Notes: generated from the letters alone by a model not told the origin. A DNA stretch of 36,269 bases from Chloroflexota bacterium (GCA_012270555.1 JAAXIC010000055.1:1-36269); one strand, 5' to 3'. Positions 1-9,414 are shown, numbered from the stretch's first letter. Made by a program: numbers and translations.

Positions 1-777
<777 letters not shown>

Positions 778-827
778 TCGTGGCGAACTGCCTCGTGTGC
801 GTGGGGGTACTAGGAACAAGGCGTGGA

Positions 828-843
828 TGACCCCCGTGGGTCA
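828..843. terminator. Short hairpin between convergent katG and HEPN genes
   Basis: TGACCC and GGGTCA form a perfect 6-bp stem around a 4-nt loop (CCGT), 51 nt after the katG stop. No T-run follows on either strand, so this is a weak terminator candidate supported mainly by its place between converging genes. Confidence 0.3.
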
Positions 844-888
844 CTCGGCCGTTGAGTCTGGTTTGCCCTTGAAAGCCGTACACAGACG

Positions 889-1293
889 CTACGTTGTTTC
901 CAAATGCTGTTCCTTGGCCCAATGCACGACAGCTTCAGCGACCCTAGCCGCTTCATCGTAGTCTTGCTCTGAGACCGGTTGCTCAAGGCTTGGGTAGCGC
1001 GTTGACATTGCGTATTGGGTCAATTCTTCTGCTTGCATTACGGTCTCCGGCACGACTTCGCCTGCTGCCTCCAACAGGGATAGCAGGCGAGCCAGGTCAT
1101 GCACGTACGGAAACTCGACCCCCCGCTTGATCATCACGGACTTGATCGCCTTCTCCGCCGCCTGTTGGGCCTCGAAGCAGAGGTCTTCCAAATAGACTTC
1201 GGGTACACGGTTCTTTGCCATGGCGAGATTGCTCTTAGCGCGGTTCAACCACTCCCTAGGATCGTCGGGCGGATAGCGCTCAGGAGGCGTCAT
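889..1293 (-). CDS. HEPN domain protein (partner of the MNT nucleotidyltransferase)
   Basis: A 134-residue all-helical protein. The segment FEAQQAAEKAIKSVMIKRG (about residues 40-58) followed by YVHDLARLL (63-71) is the typical signature of the HEPN family related to PF05168. HEPN proteins beside minimal nucleotidyltransferases often form toxin-antitoxin pairs in which HEPN is an RNase toxin. Here the RNase motif Rx4-6H is not visible: R99 lies in RYPSLEQ with no His at the expected spacing. The protein may therefore be a non-nucleolytic HEPN, such as a substrate-binding partner. Its start overlaps the end of the upstream MNT gene by 14 nt, so the two are surely co-transcribed and probably translationally coupled. 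Confidence 0.85.
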   Translation of the reverse strand: MTPPERYPPDDPREWLNRAKSNLAMAKNRVPEVYLEDLCFEAQQAAEKAIKSVMIKRGVEFPYVHDLARLLSLLEAAGEVVPETVMQAEELTQYAMSTRYPSLEQPVSEQDYDEAARVAEAVVHWAKEQHLETT

Positions 1294-1597
1294 ACACGAC
1301 CCGTCCTTCCGCCAGCGCCGGCTTGATGATGAGCGCGTGACTATCTTTGTAGCGCTCCACGTCCGCCGGAGAGACCACTACTGCGTCCACGGCGGCGCCG
1401 ACCCCGTGCAGCTTGCGGTATATCCGTCCCACAAGTTTGCGCGAGTGCCCTCCCTTCCGAATGATGAGTAGATCGACGTCGCTGTGTGGGCCCATCTCGC
1501 CGCGCGCGGCGGAGCCAAACAAGATGATCTTGTCCGGGCGGGCAGCCTCGACAATTCTGCTGACGATGTCGTCCAATACCTTGGGTTCAAGCGTCAT
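1280..1597 (-). CDS. MNT-type nucleotidyltransferase (MntA-like)
   Basis: A 105-residue minimal nucleotidyltransferase of the DNA polymerase beta superfamily. It shows the exact GSx10DxD active site: G28-S29, then D40 and D42 in HSDVDLL, with a plausible third acid D71 in AAVDAVVV. I start it at the ATG of MTLEPKVLDD. A longer frame begins 30 codons upstream (1687), but those residues look non-coding and the family normally begins just before the first helix. In MntA/HepT systems the MNT protein adds AMP to the HEPN toxin and silences it. The MNT-first order with a 14-nt overlap into HEPN is a standard two-gene layout. A role as antitoxin here is inference, because the partner lacks the RNase motif. 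Confidence 0.85.
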   Translation of the reverse strand: MTLEPKVLDDIVSRIVEAARPDKIILFGSAARGEMGPHSDVDLLIIRKGGHSRKLVGRIYRKLHGVGAAVDAVVVSPADVERYKDSHALIIKPALAEGRVVYDAS

Positions 1598-1926
1598 GTC
1601 GCGATTTTGCTTCAAGGAATATATCCTCGGAACCAATGCTTGGGAGACTAGGGCCCCTGCCGAGCTCTGCAAGGTTTGGAGAGGCAAGCTTCTGTCAGAA
1701 ACATACCACGCGGGTAGGGTTCATCCAAGTGCGTTCAGATCTTTGAAGGCCGGTCAACCACATTGCCGATAACCTGGTGATGACTGTTTCCCCACATTCG
1801 TATGCTAGTATTGCCCCATTGAGAAATCGTGCGCTACGGTCATTAGTTCAGCTCTTCGCCAAGCCAAGAGAACTATACCCACAAGGCACCCAATCCCTTG
1901 GTGCGGAATCAAAGTCGCACAGGTAG
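1598..1926. other. Non-coding stretch upstream of the MNT/HEPN pair
   Basis: No convincing gene on either strand. A run of open frame at 1801-1923 (+) precedes the RCK_C-like remnant in the same frame but ends in TAG at 1924-1926 and resembles no family I know. The region should hold the promoter of the minus-strand MNT/HEPN pair. No clear -35/-10 pair was identified. Confidence 0.4.
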
Positions 1927-2175
1927 ATAGCCCATGAATCCTTCATAGGATTTGAGCCTTCGAGACAGATCTTGGCCACGAGACGACGTCTACACAACTT
2001 ACTAACCGTAGTCACCGCCAGCCAGCCTCCGCGCGGCGGGTTTGCTTTGGCCGTGAGAAAGCAAGACGGACAATTGCACTTTACCCCGGCAGCGGAGGTC
2101 GTATTGGAATTAGGTGACAGAGTTGTGGTGGCCGGGGACGACGACCGGCTGCAACACTTGAAGAGTGACACCTAG
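1927..2175 (+). pseudogene. Remnant of a potassium-channel/TrkA RCK_C domain
   Basis: An open frame between the stop at 1924-1926 and TAG at 2173-2175. A TTG at 1972 is the only start-like codon near its beginning. The second half reads ALAVRKQDGQLHFTP, then VVLELGDRVVVAGDDDRLQHL. This matches the usual RCK_C (TrkA_C) pattern in which a ligand-binding regulatory domain ends a K+ channel or Trk/Ktr subunit (variable strand, xPxxxxxLxxGDxLxVxG, then a helix). The pore, the NAD-binding RCK_N domain and a normal start are absent, so I read it as the decayed 3' end of a channel gene. It could also be a small stand-alone RCK_C protein, which is less likely given the lack of a ribosome binding site. 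Confidence 0.45.
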
Positions 2176-2555
2176 CGCGGCGCTAGGTCCTGCCACGCCT
2201 TGAATTCGCTTGTCCTACGGCCGCGCCAGACTCTCAGGGGAGATGTCTTGAATTTCCATGCATCTTGCAGGCCTTAATTGCACTTTACAGCGCTAGTCAC
2301 CATCGAATTCTCAGCCTGGTTGTGCGCGATTAGAGTCTTCGCTCTTGTGTGAACAATAGGACTCGCAGGAGTATTCGGTCGATGAGCATTCTTTCTGACA
2401 ATCGCGCCCGGTTGTGGTAGCATGCTCTGCAAATTGGGGCACTTAGTGGCTGCTAGTTGTGTGAAAACTGTGATGGTCGTCCGCAAGGCGCGCGCAGTTT
2501 GCTGATGTGAAGCGTAGTGGATGTGATTCCGCTCCGTTGTGGTGGGTAGCTCAGA
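2176..2555. other. Intergenic region upstream of the SulP gene
   Basis: 380 nt without a supportable gene. It opens with a small palindrome (CTAGCGCGGCGCTAG, 2174-2188) right after the RCK_C remnant, which could act as a hairpin terminator but has no T-run. The long minus-strand open frame covering 2274-4115 is a shadow of the transporter gene. The SulP promoter should lie here but no strong consensus was found. Confidence 0.4.
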
Positions 2556-4172
2556 GTGACGTACAACCTTCAGACACTCCGCGGCGACATCTTTGGCGGC
2601 ATCACCGCTGCCGTGGTGGGCTTGCCGGTATCGCTGGCTTTCGGAGTGGCGTCCGGCTTGGGAGCGCTGGCGGGCATCTACGGCGCAATTGCCGTCGGGT
2701 TCTTTGCGGCGGTCTTTGGGGGCACGAAGTCGCAGATATCGGGCCCCACCGGACCCATGGCGGTTGCCATGGCCGTCATCGTCACCACCCACGCAGGCTC
2801 GCTTCCCGAAGCCTTCACCATCGTCATCATGGCCGGTCTGCTTCAGATCGCGCTGGGCGTAATGCGGATCGGCCGCTTCGTGGCTTTCACGCCGTACTCG
2901 GTGATTTCCGGTTTCATGTCCGGCATTGGCATTATCATCATGCTGCTGCAGACACTCCCCTTCCTGGGAGCAGCGGGTGCGACGGGTGGGCCGCTGGGGG
3001 CCGTGCGCGCGTGGCCGAGCGCAATAAACAACATCAACTTCAGCGCGCTCGCCATCGCCGGCGTGACGCTCGTGGTGGGGATACTCTGGCCCCAGCAACT
3101 GCGCAGGTACTTTCCTCCCACCCTGGCGGCGCTTGTTGCCGGTACGCTGCTGGGCGTGTTGTGGCTGACAAACGTCCCGGTGATTGGAGAAGTGCCCACC
3201 GGTCTGCCGCAGATCGAGATGCCGGCCTTCTCGGCCGGGATTCTCGTCAGAGCCATCGAGCCCGCCTTGATCCTCGCCTTGCTCGGATCTATTGACAGTC
3301 TGCTTACTTCCCTGATCGCCGACGCTATGACCCGCACCCGCCACAACCCGAACCGCGAGCTGATCGGCCAGGGCATTGGCAACACCATCGCCGGCCTGAT
3401 TGGCGGCCTGCCCGGCGCAGGGGCCACCATGGGCACCGTGGTAAACATTCGCGCCGGTGGTCAGACGCAAGTTTCCGGCGCGCTGCGGGCGGCAATCCTG
3501 CTGGCCCTCGTGCTCGGCCTTGGCAGATACGTGGAGGCGATCCCCCACGCCGTGCTCGCCGGCATTCTGATGAAGGTCGGTTGGGACATCATCGACTGGC
3601 GATTCATCATGCGCGTGCACCGTGTGCAGCGCGAGCACCTGCTGGTGATGGTGATTACGCTGGGTCTCACGGTATTCGTCGACCTCGTTACTGCCGTTGC
3701 CATCGGTCTCATTGCCGCCGGTATGGCCAGCGCCCGTCAGTTCGAGCGTCTGGAGCTCGACCGGGTGGTCTCCGTGCCGCTGCTGGACCAGAGTTTCTTT
3801 GGTGAGGAGGAGACCGATGAGGAAAGAGATGCCTTCTCGGCCCGCGTGGGCCTGGTAGCGCTGCGGGGTAGCTTCTCCGTTGCCTCGTCCAACAAGCTGA
3901 TTAATACGATCAGCGTGGACATTCGCGATCACGAGGTGGTGATTCTGGATTTCACTGAAACCGTCTACATCGACGACAGCGCTGCGCTGGTGGTCGAGCA
4001 GATGATCGACAGCGCCATAGCGGAAGACACCCAATATATCATCATGGGTCTCACCGGCCCGCCCGCGTTCGCACTGCGGGCCCTCAACGTCTTGCAGCGC
4101 GTTCCTCCCGATCAATTCGCCAAGAATCTTGATGAGGCCAAGGTAATCGCGCAGCGGCTACTGGCTCAGTAG
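2556..4172 (+). CDS. SulP family inorganic anion transporter with C-terminal STAS domain
   Basis: 538 residues, typical for bacterial SulP (SLC26) carriers that take up sulfate, bicarbonate or dicarboxylates across the inner membrane. The N-terminal membrane domain (about 10-400) begins with DIFGGITAAVVGLPVSLAFG and continues with the conserved SGPTGPMAVAMA segment and LLGSIDSLLTSL. From about residue 428 a STAS domain follows (VGLVALRGSFSVASSNKL), with ILDFTETVYIDDSA carrying D473-D474-S475 at the conserved anti-sigma-antagonist-like loop. The GTG start at 2556 gives MTYNLQTLRGD, matching the family N-terminus. The Shine-Dalgarno site is weak. The substrate cannot be told from sequence; the compact form resembles BicA-like bicarbonate or sulfate carriers. 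A hairpin overlaps the stop codon. Confidence 0.92.
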   Translation: MTYNLQTLRGDIFGGITAAVVGLPVSLAFGVASGLGALAGIYGAIAVGFFAAVFGGTKSQISGPTGPMAVAMAVIVTTHAGSLPEAFTIVIMAGLLQIALGVMRIGRFVAFTPYSVISGFMSGIGIIIMLLQTLPFLGAAGATGGPLGAVRAWPSAINNINFSALAIAGVTLVVGILWPQQLRRYFPPTLAALVAGTLLGVLWLTNVPVIGEVPTGLPQIEMPAFSAGILVRAIEPALILALLGSIDSLLTSLIADAMTRTRHNPNRELIGQGIGNTIAGLIGGLPGAGATMGTVVNIRAGGQTQVSGALRAAILLALVLGLGRYVEAIPHAVLAGILMKVGWDIIDWRFIMRVHRVQREHLLVMVITLGLTVFVDLVTAVAIGLIAAGMASARQFERLELDRVVSVPLLDQSFFGEEETDEERDAFSARVGLVALRGSFSVASSNKLINTISVDIRDHEVVILDFTETVYIDDSAALVVEQMIDSAIAEDTQYIIMGLTGPPAFALRALNVLQRVPPDQFAKNLDEAKVIAQRLLAQ

Positions 4173-4194
4173 CGCGTGGAAACTTCCACACGCT
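4171..4194 (+). terminator. Hairpin at the SulP stop codon
   Basis: AGCGCGTGGAA and TTCCACACGCT form an 11-position stem with one C-A mismatch and a 2-nt turn, starting inside the stop codon. There is no T-run directly after it, but a T7 tract lies further downstream (4296-4302). Possible transcript end for the SulP gene. Confidence 0.35.
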
Positions 4195-4496
4195 GCCATC
4201 AACGCCGGATCTGAGACTCCTGCGCGGTCATCCGCTGATGTGATACGGAGCGGCTCATGTTTCAGCCGTTCTCCATAGCGTTCATGTCTCCCTGCTTTTT
4301 TTAATGCCTTGCGATTTCACATCAAGTACGTGGCATTTGCACAATGCACGGGCCTGTGGCTACAATCCGAGTACTTGGCAAGCCTTTTCGCCAAATTGGG
4401 TCGTCAAGAACTCATTTCGGCAGTCATGCTGCCAATTAAAGTTTCTTCCGACGACTTGCCGAACGGATATCACTGCGGATTAGGAGTTGGCTGGCA
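4195..4496. other. Intergenic region between SulP and alpha-2-macroglobulin genes
   Basis: About 300 nt with no supportable gene. A second imperfect hairpin (GGAGCGGCT...AGCCGTTCTCC, 4247-4274) lies upstream of a T7 tract at 4296-4302. The open frame at 4309-4500 has no ribosome binding site and overlaps the A2M start. The A2M ribosome binding site AGGAG is at 4482-4486. Confidence 0.4.
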
Positions 4497-7400
4497 ATGA
4501 GGAAGCTCTTCACATTTCTGCTCCTGGCAATCCTCATGCTGTTGCTCGTGGGCTGCGGCGAAGGCCCGCAGGAAATCCTCCATCTCGACAAGGAGTGCCC
4601 GTCCGAGGTAAAGCCGGCTGACGGCGCCTCACAAGCAGACGCGGTAGAACCAAGCCTCAAGCCCGATAGCTACGTCGCCGTCGTGCCAAGGACGCTCCGC
4701 CGGGGCTATACCGAGCAAATCTCAGTTTCCCTATTCAACAGTGACCGGCCTGCCGCCGGAGACGTGACCGTCTCGCTCCTGCGCGGCGGCACCGTGGTAC
4801 AAGCCGTTTCGGCCGCGGTGATAGGCACGGCGAACGTGGCGCTGCCGGTACCGCTACAAAGCAGCGGGCGTCACGCAGTCCGGGTGCGGGTTGATGGTGT
4901 GGCGGAAATCAGCAGTGCGAATGTAGAGGTCGTAGACGGACTCCTCCTCTTCGTCGAAACGGACAAGCCAATCTACCAGCCGGGCCAAACCGTCCATGTC
5001 CGCCTCATGACCCTGGACGCCGCGCTCAAGCCCTGGCCCTCTGCGGCAACCATTGAAATTCAGGACGCTAAAGGCACTAAGGTCTTTCGCAAAGAGGTCG
5101 AGACCGACGATTACGGCATGGTGACGATGGACGTGCCGCTTTCGGTAGAACCGAACCTGGGCGTCTGGAAACTCACCGCGTTTGCGGGCGACCAACGGAC
5201 CCAACTCGACGTGCGCGTGGAACGCTACGTGCTGCCCAAGTATGAAGTTGGCATCACCACCGCGAGCGACTGGATACTGGCGAGCGACCCCATAACCGGC
5301 ACGGTAACGGGGGAGTACTCGTTCGGCAAGCCGGTGGTGGGAGAGGTAGAAATCATCGCCTCGCGGTACGTCGGGCAGTGGGAAGAATTCGCCCGCTTCA
5401 GCGGCCCAATTGACGGCGAGGCTGAATTCGAGTTGCCGCCGGTGCGCTTTGTGGCGGGTGTTCCCCAGGCCGGCGGTCAGGGCAACGTCCAACTCGACGT
5501 GACCGTCCGCGAGAAGAGCACCGGCTACGAGCAGCAGACATCAAAGCTACTCACCGTCAGTGAAGCTCCCGCGTCGCTCAAGGTCATACCCGAGAGCCGC
5601 ATTCTGAAGCCCTGCCTGCCCTTGAGCTATCTCATTATTGCCCAGGAGCCTGACGGCGGTCCGATTGATACGGACGTTACCATCACCCTGGAATACTTGA
5701 ACCAGGCTTTCCAGGTGGCGAACACCGAGAAGATCACGGTTACGACCGTAAACGGCAAGGCCATTGTAAAAGCTACCGCTCCCGCGTATGCCGCTGCCCT
5801 AACCCTTCAAGCAAGTACGGAAGAGTCCTACGCATCACTTGCACTGCAGTCGGGCCATTCGCCTACCGACACCTTCATTCACGTCGAGCAGGTGACCGCG
5901 GGCGACATCGAGGTGGGCGATTCCGTGCAGTTCCGCGTCCTCGCCACGCGTGAAGCCCGCAATTTCTACTATGAAGTGCTCTCCAGAGGCGCAGTGGTCT
6001 TCACGGACGTAAGTTCCAGTCCAGACATCTCTTTCACGGCAACGGAGTTGATGGCGCCGTCTTCACGCATTCTGGTCTACCAGATTTTGCCGAATAATGA
6101 GATTGCCGCAGACTACCTGCCGTTCAGCGTCGAGGCGGCCTATGCCCACGACGTGGAGGTCGGTTTCAATGCGGAGGAAGTGCGGCCGGGCGATCCGGTT
6201 GACGTTAACGTGCAAACGCAAGGCGAGTCCCGTGTTGGGCTCGTGGCCGTGGACAAATCGGTCTTCATTCTTGCCGAAAACCGGCTCAATCTCCAGCAGG
6301 TTTTCAACGAACTGGAACGGCTCTACCAGCAACCGCAGGTGGAACTTCACGACACCTACATTGCCGACACCATCGACACGCGGGGCGCTCTTGAGACGTT
6401 TGCCGCCGCCGGTACGGTTGCCTTGACGAACAAAGACCTGCCGGCAGGCGAGCAACTGATTCGTCCGCCACCGCCGCCAACGCTTGAGGATTTCCTCAAC
6501 GCCGTGATCATGGGATTTGCGGCCGGAGGCGCGGGGATGGTGGCAATGGAGGCAGAAGCGATGGAAGAAGCACCCGCGGCGGAGATGATGGAACGGGCTG
6601 CACCTGAAAGTCTCGCGGAAGTCCAGCGCGTGCGCCAGTTCTTCCCCGAGACCTGGATCTGGCAGGACATTCACACGGATACTGAGGGTCGCGCCGTCCT
6701 GCCCGTGGAGGCTCCCGACAGCATCACCACGTGGGTGCTGCGTGGTGTCGGCATGTCAAAAGAACACGGCTTGGGTATGGGTGAGGGCACGCTGCGAGTC
6801 TTTCAGCCGTTCTTCCTGACCGTAGACTTGCCGGTTTCCGCGATACGGGGCGAGGAACTGCCGGTCAAGATCGCGCTCTTCAACTACCGCGAGACCGCTC
6901 AGGAGTTCTTCGTCGAGATCGAGGAAGCCGAATGGTTCGATCTGCTCGACGAACCCCTCAAGTCCGTTACGGTCGACGCCAACGACATCGGCGGGGTGGA
7001 GTTCATGGTCCGCCCCACAGGACTTGGGAACAACCCCATCCAGATCACGGCGCGCAGCATCGAAACCGCCGACGCCGTTATCAAGAACCTGCGGGTGGAG
7101 CCTGAGGGCATTCCCGTTGAGGTTGTCGGCAATCACCTGCTAGCGGGCGTCTTCCGGCACGAATTCCTGCCCTACCTGCCGTCCGACGCCATCGCGGGTT
7201 CCGGCCGCGCTTACGTGGCGCTCACCGGCAGTCTCATGACCCAGAGCATCGAGGGCCTCGATCAACTGCTGCAAATGCCGTTTGGCTGCGGCGAGCAGAA
7301 TATGATCCTCTTCGCGCCCAACGTGTTCGTCACGCGGTACCTGAAGGAGACCGACCAACTCAAGCCCGAGATCATGGCCAAGGCCGAACACCTCATGCTG

Positions 7401-8702
7401 GTCGGCTACCAGCGCGAAATGACGTACCAGCGCCGGGACGGCAGCTTCTCCGCCTTTGGCGACAGCGACGATTCCGGCAGCCTGTGGTTGACGGCGTTCG
7501 TGCTCAAGACGTTCGCCGAGTCGCGGGAAATCATCTACGTCGATCCGGCGGTGCTTGAGGCCGCAGCGTATTGGATTGGAGAACACCAACTGAGCGACGG
7601 CTCGTTTGAAAACGTGGGCTTTCTCCACCACCAAGAGCTATTGGGCGGCCTGCAAGGGCGCGATGCCCTGACGGCGTACGTGGCGATTGCGCTCTTGGAA
7701 GCAGGATCTAGCGTTGGGGCCTTTTACGGGGCCCTGCCCGCAATCCAATACTTGGAAGGCCGGCTGAAGGGCATAGAAGATCCCTACACCATGGCGATCG
7801 TTGCGTATGCCCTGGCAATTGCCGATAGCGCGCTGGCGGCGGACGCCCACGCCACGCTCATGGCCATGGCGGAAGAGGATGCGAACGGCGCGCTGTACTG
7901 GCCCGGCGGTCACGGCTACCAGAGCGCCGCCATCGAGACGACGGGCTACGCGCTGCTGGCGCTTATGGCCAACGACGACCTGGCGAACGCCTCGCAAGCG
8001 GCCAAGTGGCTCGCCACGCAGCGCAACGCTTATGGCGGGTTCGGCTCTACACAGGATACGGTGGTGAGCCTGCAGGCACTGGCGGAGTACTCGACCAGGG
8101 TGCGCGCGGACGTAGACATGACCGTCACCATGACAAGCGGCGACTGGCGCAAAGAGGTGCGCATCACGCCGGAAAATGCCGACGTGCTCCAGGTCGTGCA
8201 GGTGCCGCTCGCTAGCGAACTGGTCATGACTTCAGTTGGGAGGGGCACGGTGGTCCTGCAGTCGGTCCTGCGTTACAACGTTCCTGATCGGGAGACCGAG
8301 ATACCGGACGTGTTCGAGATCACCGTGGACTACGGCACAGAAAGCGTGGAGGTTGACGACCTCATCACGGTAAACACCAGCGTCACCTTCAACCCGCCGG
8401 AAGAAATCGAAGCGGGCATGGTGGTGCTGGACATCGCCGTACCCACGGGATTTGAGCCGGTGCGCGAGACCGTGGCGGCTCTTGTCGAAGCAGACCCCTT
8501 GTTCAAGCGGTTCGAAATCGCGGGCCGCAAGGTGATCCTCTATATCGACAACCTGCAGGCCGGGCAGACCCTCACCTTTGCCTTCCAGGCACGCGCCAAG
8601 TACCCCGTGCGCGCGAAAGAGGTTGTTTCTCAGGTCTACTCCTACTACCGGCCTGAGCAGCGCGGTGAGACGCTCGGCGGCGCGCTGCTCGTGACTGAGT
8701 AG
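4497..8702 (+). CDS. Alpha-2-macroglobulin family lipoprotein with animal-type layout and thioester
   Basis: 1,401 residues. The N-terminus (MRKLFTFLLLAILMLLLVGC) is a lipoprotein signal, so the protein should be lipid-anchored outside the cell membrane. Macroglobulin-type beta domains follow: VETDKPIYQPGQTV at 153-166 and GLVAVDKSVFILAENRL from 581, both close to animal A2M/C3. A low-complexity stretch (about 640-712, P5 run, then GFAAGGAGMVAMEAEAMEEA) sits where the bait region belongs. It is followed by FFPETWIWQDI (715-725) and FQPFFLTVDLPVSAIRGE, again animal-like. The thioester is GCGEQNM with C931 and Q934. A helical thioester domain follows to about 1220, and the last 130 residues match the receptor-binding domain (MVVLDIAVPTGFEP ... 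AKYPVRAKEVVSQVYSYY). A2Ms trap proteases through bait cleavage and covalent capture. AGGAG lies 10 nt before the ATG. A GNAT gene follows 17 nt downstream. Confidence 0.95.
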   Translation: MRKLFTFLLLAILMLLLVGCGEGPQEILHLDKECPSEVKPADGASQADAVEPSLKPDSYVAVVPRTLRRGYTEQISVSLFNSDRPAAGDVTVSLLRGGTVVQAVSAAVIGTANVALPVPLQSSGRHAVRVRVDGVAEISSANVEVVDGLLLFVETDKPIYQPGQTVHVRLMTLDAALKPWPSAATIEIQDAKGTKVFRKEVETDDYGMVTMDVPLSVEPNLGVWKLTAFAGDQRTQLDVRVERYVLPKYEVGITTASDWILASDPITGTVTGEYSFGKPVVGEVEIIASRYVGQWEEFARFSGPIDGEAEFELPPVRFVAGVPQAGGQGNVQLDVTVREKSTGYEQQTSKLLTVSEAPASLKVIPESRILKPCLPLSYLIIAQEPDGGPIDTDVTITLEYLNQAFQVANTEKITVTTVNGKAIVKATAPAYAAALTLQASTEESYASLALQSGHSPTDTFIHVEQVTAGDIEVGDSVQFRVLATREARNFYYEVLSRGAVVFTDVSSSPDISFTATELMAPSSRILVYQILPNNEIAADYLPFSVEAAYAHDVEVGFNAEEVRPGDPVDVNVQTQGESRVGLVAVDKSVFILAENRLNLQQVFNELERLYQQPQVELHDTYIADTIDTRGALETFAAAGTVALTNKDLPAGEQLIRPPPPPTLEDFLNAVIMGFAAGGAGMVAMEAEAMEEAPAAEMMERAAPESLAEVQRVRQFFPETWIWQDIHTDTEGRAVLPVEAPDSITTWVLRGVGMSKEHGLGMGEGTLRVFQPFFLTVDLPVSAIRGEELPVKIALFNYRETAQEFFVEIEEAEWFDLLDEPLKSVTVDANDIGGVEFMVRPTGLGNNPIQITARSIETADAVIKNLRVEPEGIPVEVVGNHLLAGVFRHEFLPYLPSDAIAGSGRAYVALTGSLMTQSIEGLDQLLQMPFGCGEQNMILFAPNVFVTRYLKETDQLKPEIMAKAEHLMLVGYQREMTYQRRDGSFSAFGDSDDSGSLWLTAFVLKTFAESREIIYVDPAVLEAAAYWIGEHQLSDGSFENVGFLHHQELLGGLQGRDALTAYVAIALLEAGSSVGAFYGALPAIQYLEGRLKGIEDPYTMAIVAYALAIADSALAADAHATLMAMAEEDANGALYWPGGHGYQSAAIETTGYALLALMANDDLANASQAAKWLATQRNAYGGFGSTQDTVVSLQALAEYSTRVRADVDMTVTMTSGDWRKEVRITPENADVLQVVQVPLASELVMTSVGRGTVVLQSVLRYNVPDRETEIPDVFEITVDYGTESVEVDDLITVNTSVTFNPPEEIEAGMVVLDIAVPTGFEPVRETVAALVEADPLFKRFEIAGRKVILYIDNLQAGQTLTFAFQARAKYPVRAKEVVSQVYSYYRPEQRGETLGGALLVTE

Positions 8703-8719
8703 GCTGGCGTGGGAACAAG

Positions 8720-9256
8720 ATGAAGATCCGTGTACGAGACGCCGGCCCGGCGGATGCCGCTGCTATTGCCCGGGTGCACGTGAACACCTGGCGCACCACA
8801 TACACGGGCATCCTGCCGGACGAATTCCTGGCCGGCCTGGAATACGCCAACAGCGAAGCGGTTTGGAGCGCTGCCATGGCGTCAGACCGTCCCGGCGCAA
8901 GCTTGCTGGTAGCCGAGACTGCCCAGGGTGAGGTCGTCGGCTTCGCGTATGGAGCGCCGGAGCGGGAAGGCGACCCGACTTACCAAGGGGAGATATTTGC
9001 TATCTACGTCTTGCAGGCGTACCAGCGCCAGGGGGCCGGTCACCGCCTCTTCTCCGCTGCGGCGCGGCGCCTTCACGAAGCAGGATTCGACGCATTCTTA
9101 TTGTGGGTGCTCAAGGACAACCTGCCAGCGCGCCGGTTCTACGAGTCGCTAGGCGGGACGTACCTGACTGAAAAGACCATCACCATCGGCGAAACGGACC
9201 TCATCGAGGTGTCATACGGCTGGCGGGACATAGCCGACATCACTGGTGAAGCGTAG
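8720..9256 (+). CDS. GNAT family N-acetyltransferase
   Basis: 178 residues. It begins with the strand-helix of the GNAT fold (IRVRDAGPADAAAIARVHVNTWRTTY; W24 R25). The acetyl-CoA pyrophosphate loop is Q102-R-Q-G-A-G107 after EIFAIYVLQAY, and the C-terminal helix has NLPARRFYESLG (F140, Y141). GNATs transfer acetyl from acetyl-CoA to an amine of a small molecule or protein; the substrate cannot be inferred. The WRTTYTGILPDEFL segment is common in a broad bacterial GNAT subfamily of unknown substrate. It starts 17 nt after the A2M stop, so co-transcription is likely, though no functional link is known. It converges on another GNAT gene. Confidence 0.9.
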   Translation: MKIRVRDAGPADAAAIARVHVNTWRTTYTGILPDEFLAGLEYANSEAVWSAAMASDRPGASLLVAETAQGEVVGFAYGAPEREGDPTYQGEIFAIYVLQAYQRQGAGHRLFSAAARRLHEAGFDAFLLWVLKDNLPARRFYESLGGTYLTEKTITIGETDLIEVSYGWRDIADITGEA

Positions 9257-9333
9257 GGATTTCGATCCGGCTTACCGGAATGTGGGAGGTTCCTCGATAA
9301 CCAGGCCGCTATGACGTTGCCAAGCCTGGAATT

Positions 9334-9354
9334 GCGAGACTTCTGGAGTCTCGC
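9334..9354. terminator. Perfect 8-bp hairpin between two convergent GNAT genes
   Basis: GCGAGACT and AGTCTCGC pair perfectly around TCTGG. It lies between the ends of genes facing each other, so it could serve as a terminator in both directions. No T-run follows, so this is moderate support only. Confidence 0.4.
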
Positions 9355-9414
9355 GCTGAGGCCAAGGGTGAAGCCAGAGTTCAGCCGCAGGGCCTTTAGC
9401 GCATACGATGGGCG

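Noticed and set aside
2071-2286. 13-nt direct repeat AATTGCACTTTAC at about 2072 and 2276
   Set aside because: Only two copies, one inside the RCK_C-like fragment, with no flanking similarity; probably chance.
2274-4115. 613-codon minus-strand open frame opposite the SulP gene
   Set aside because: It is the antisense shadow of a clear transporter gene; its translation is rich in His, Gln, Gly and Arg with no family resemblance.
4309-4500. 63-codon open frame before the A2M gene
   Set aside because: No ribosome binding site, no family match, and it overlaps the well-supported A2M start.
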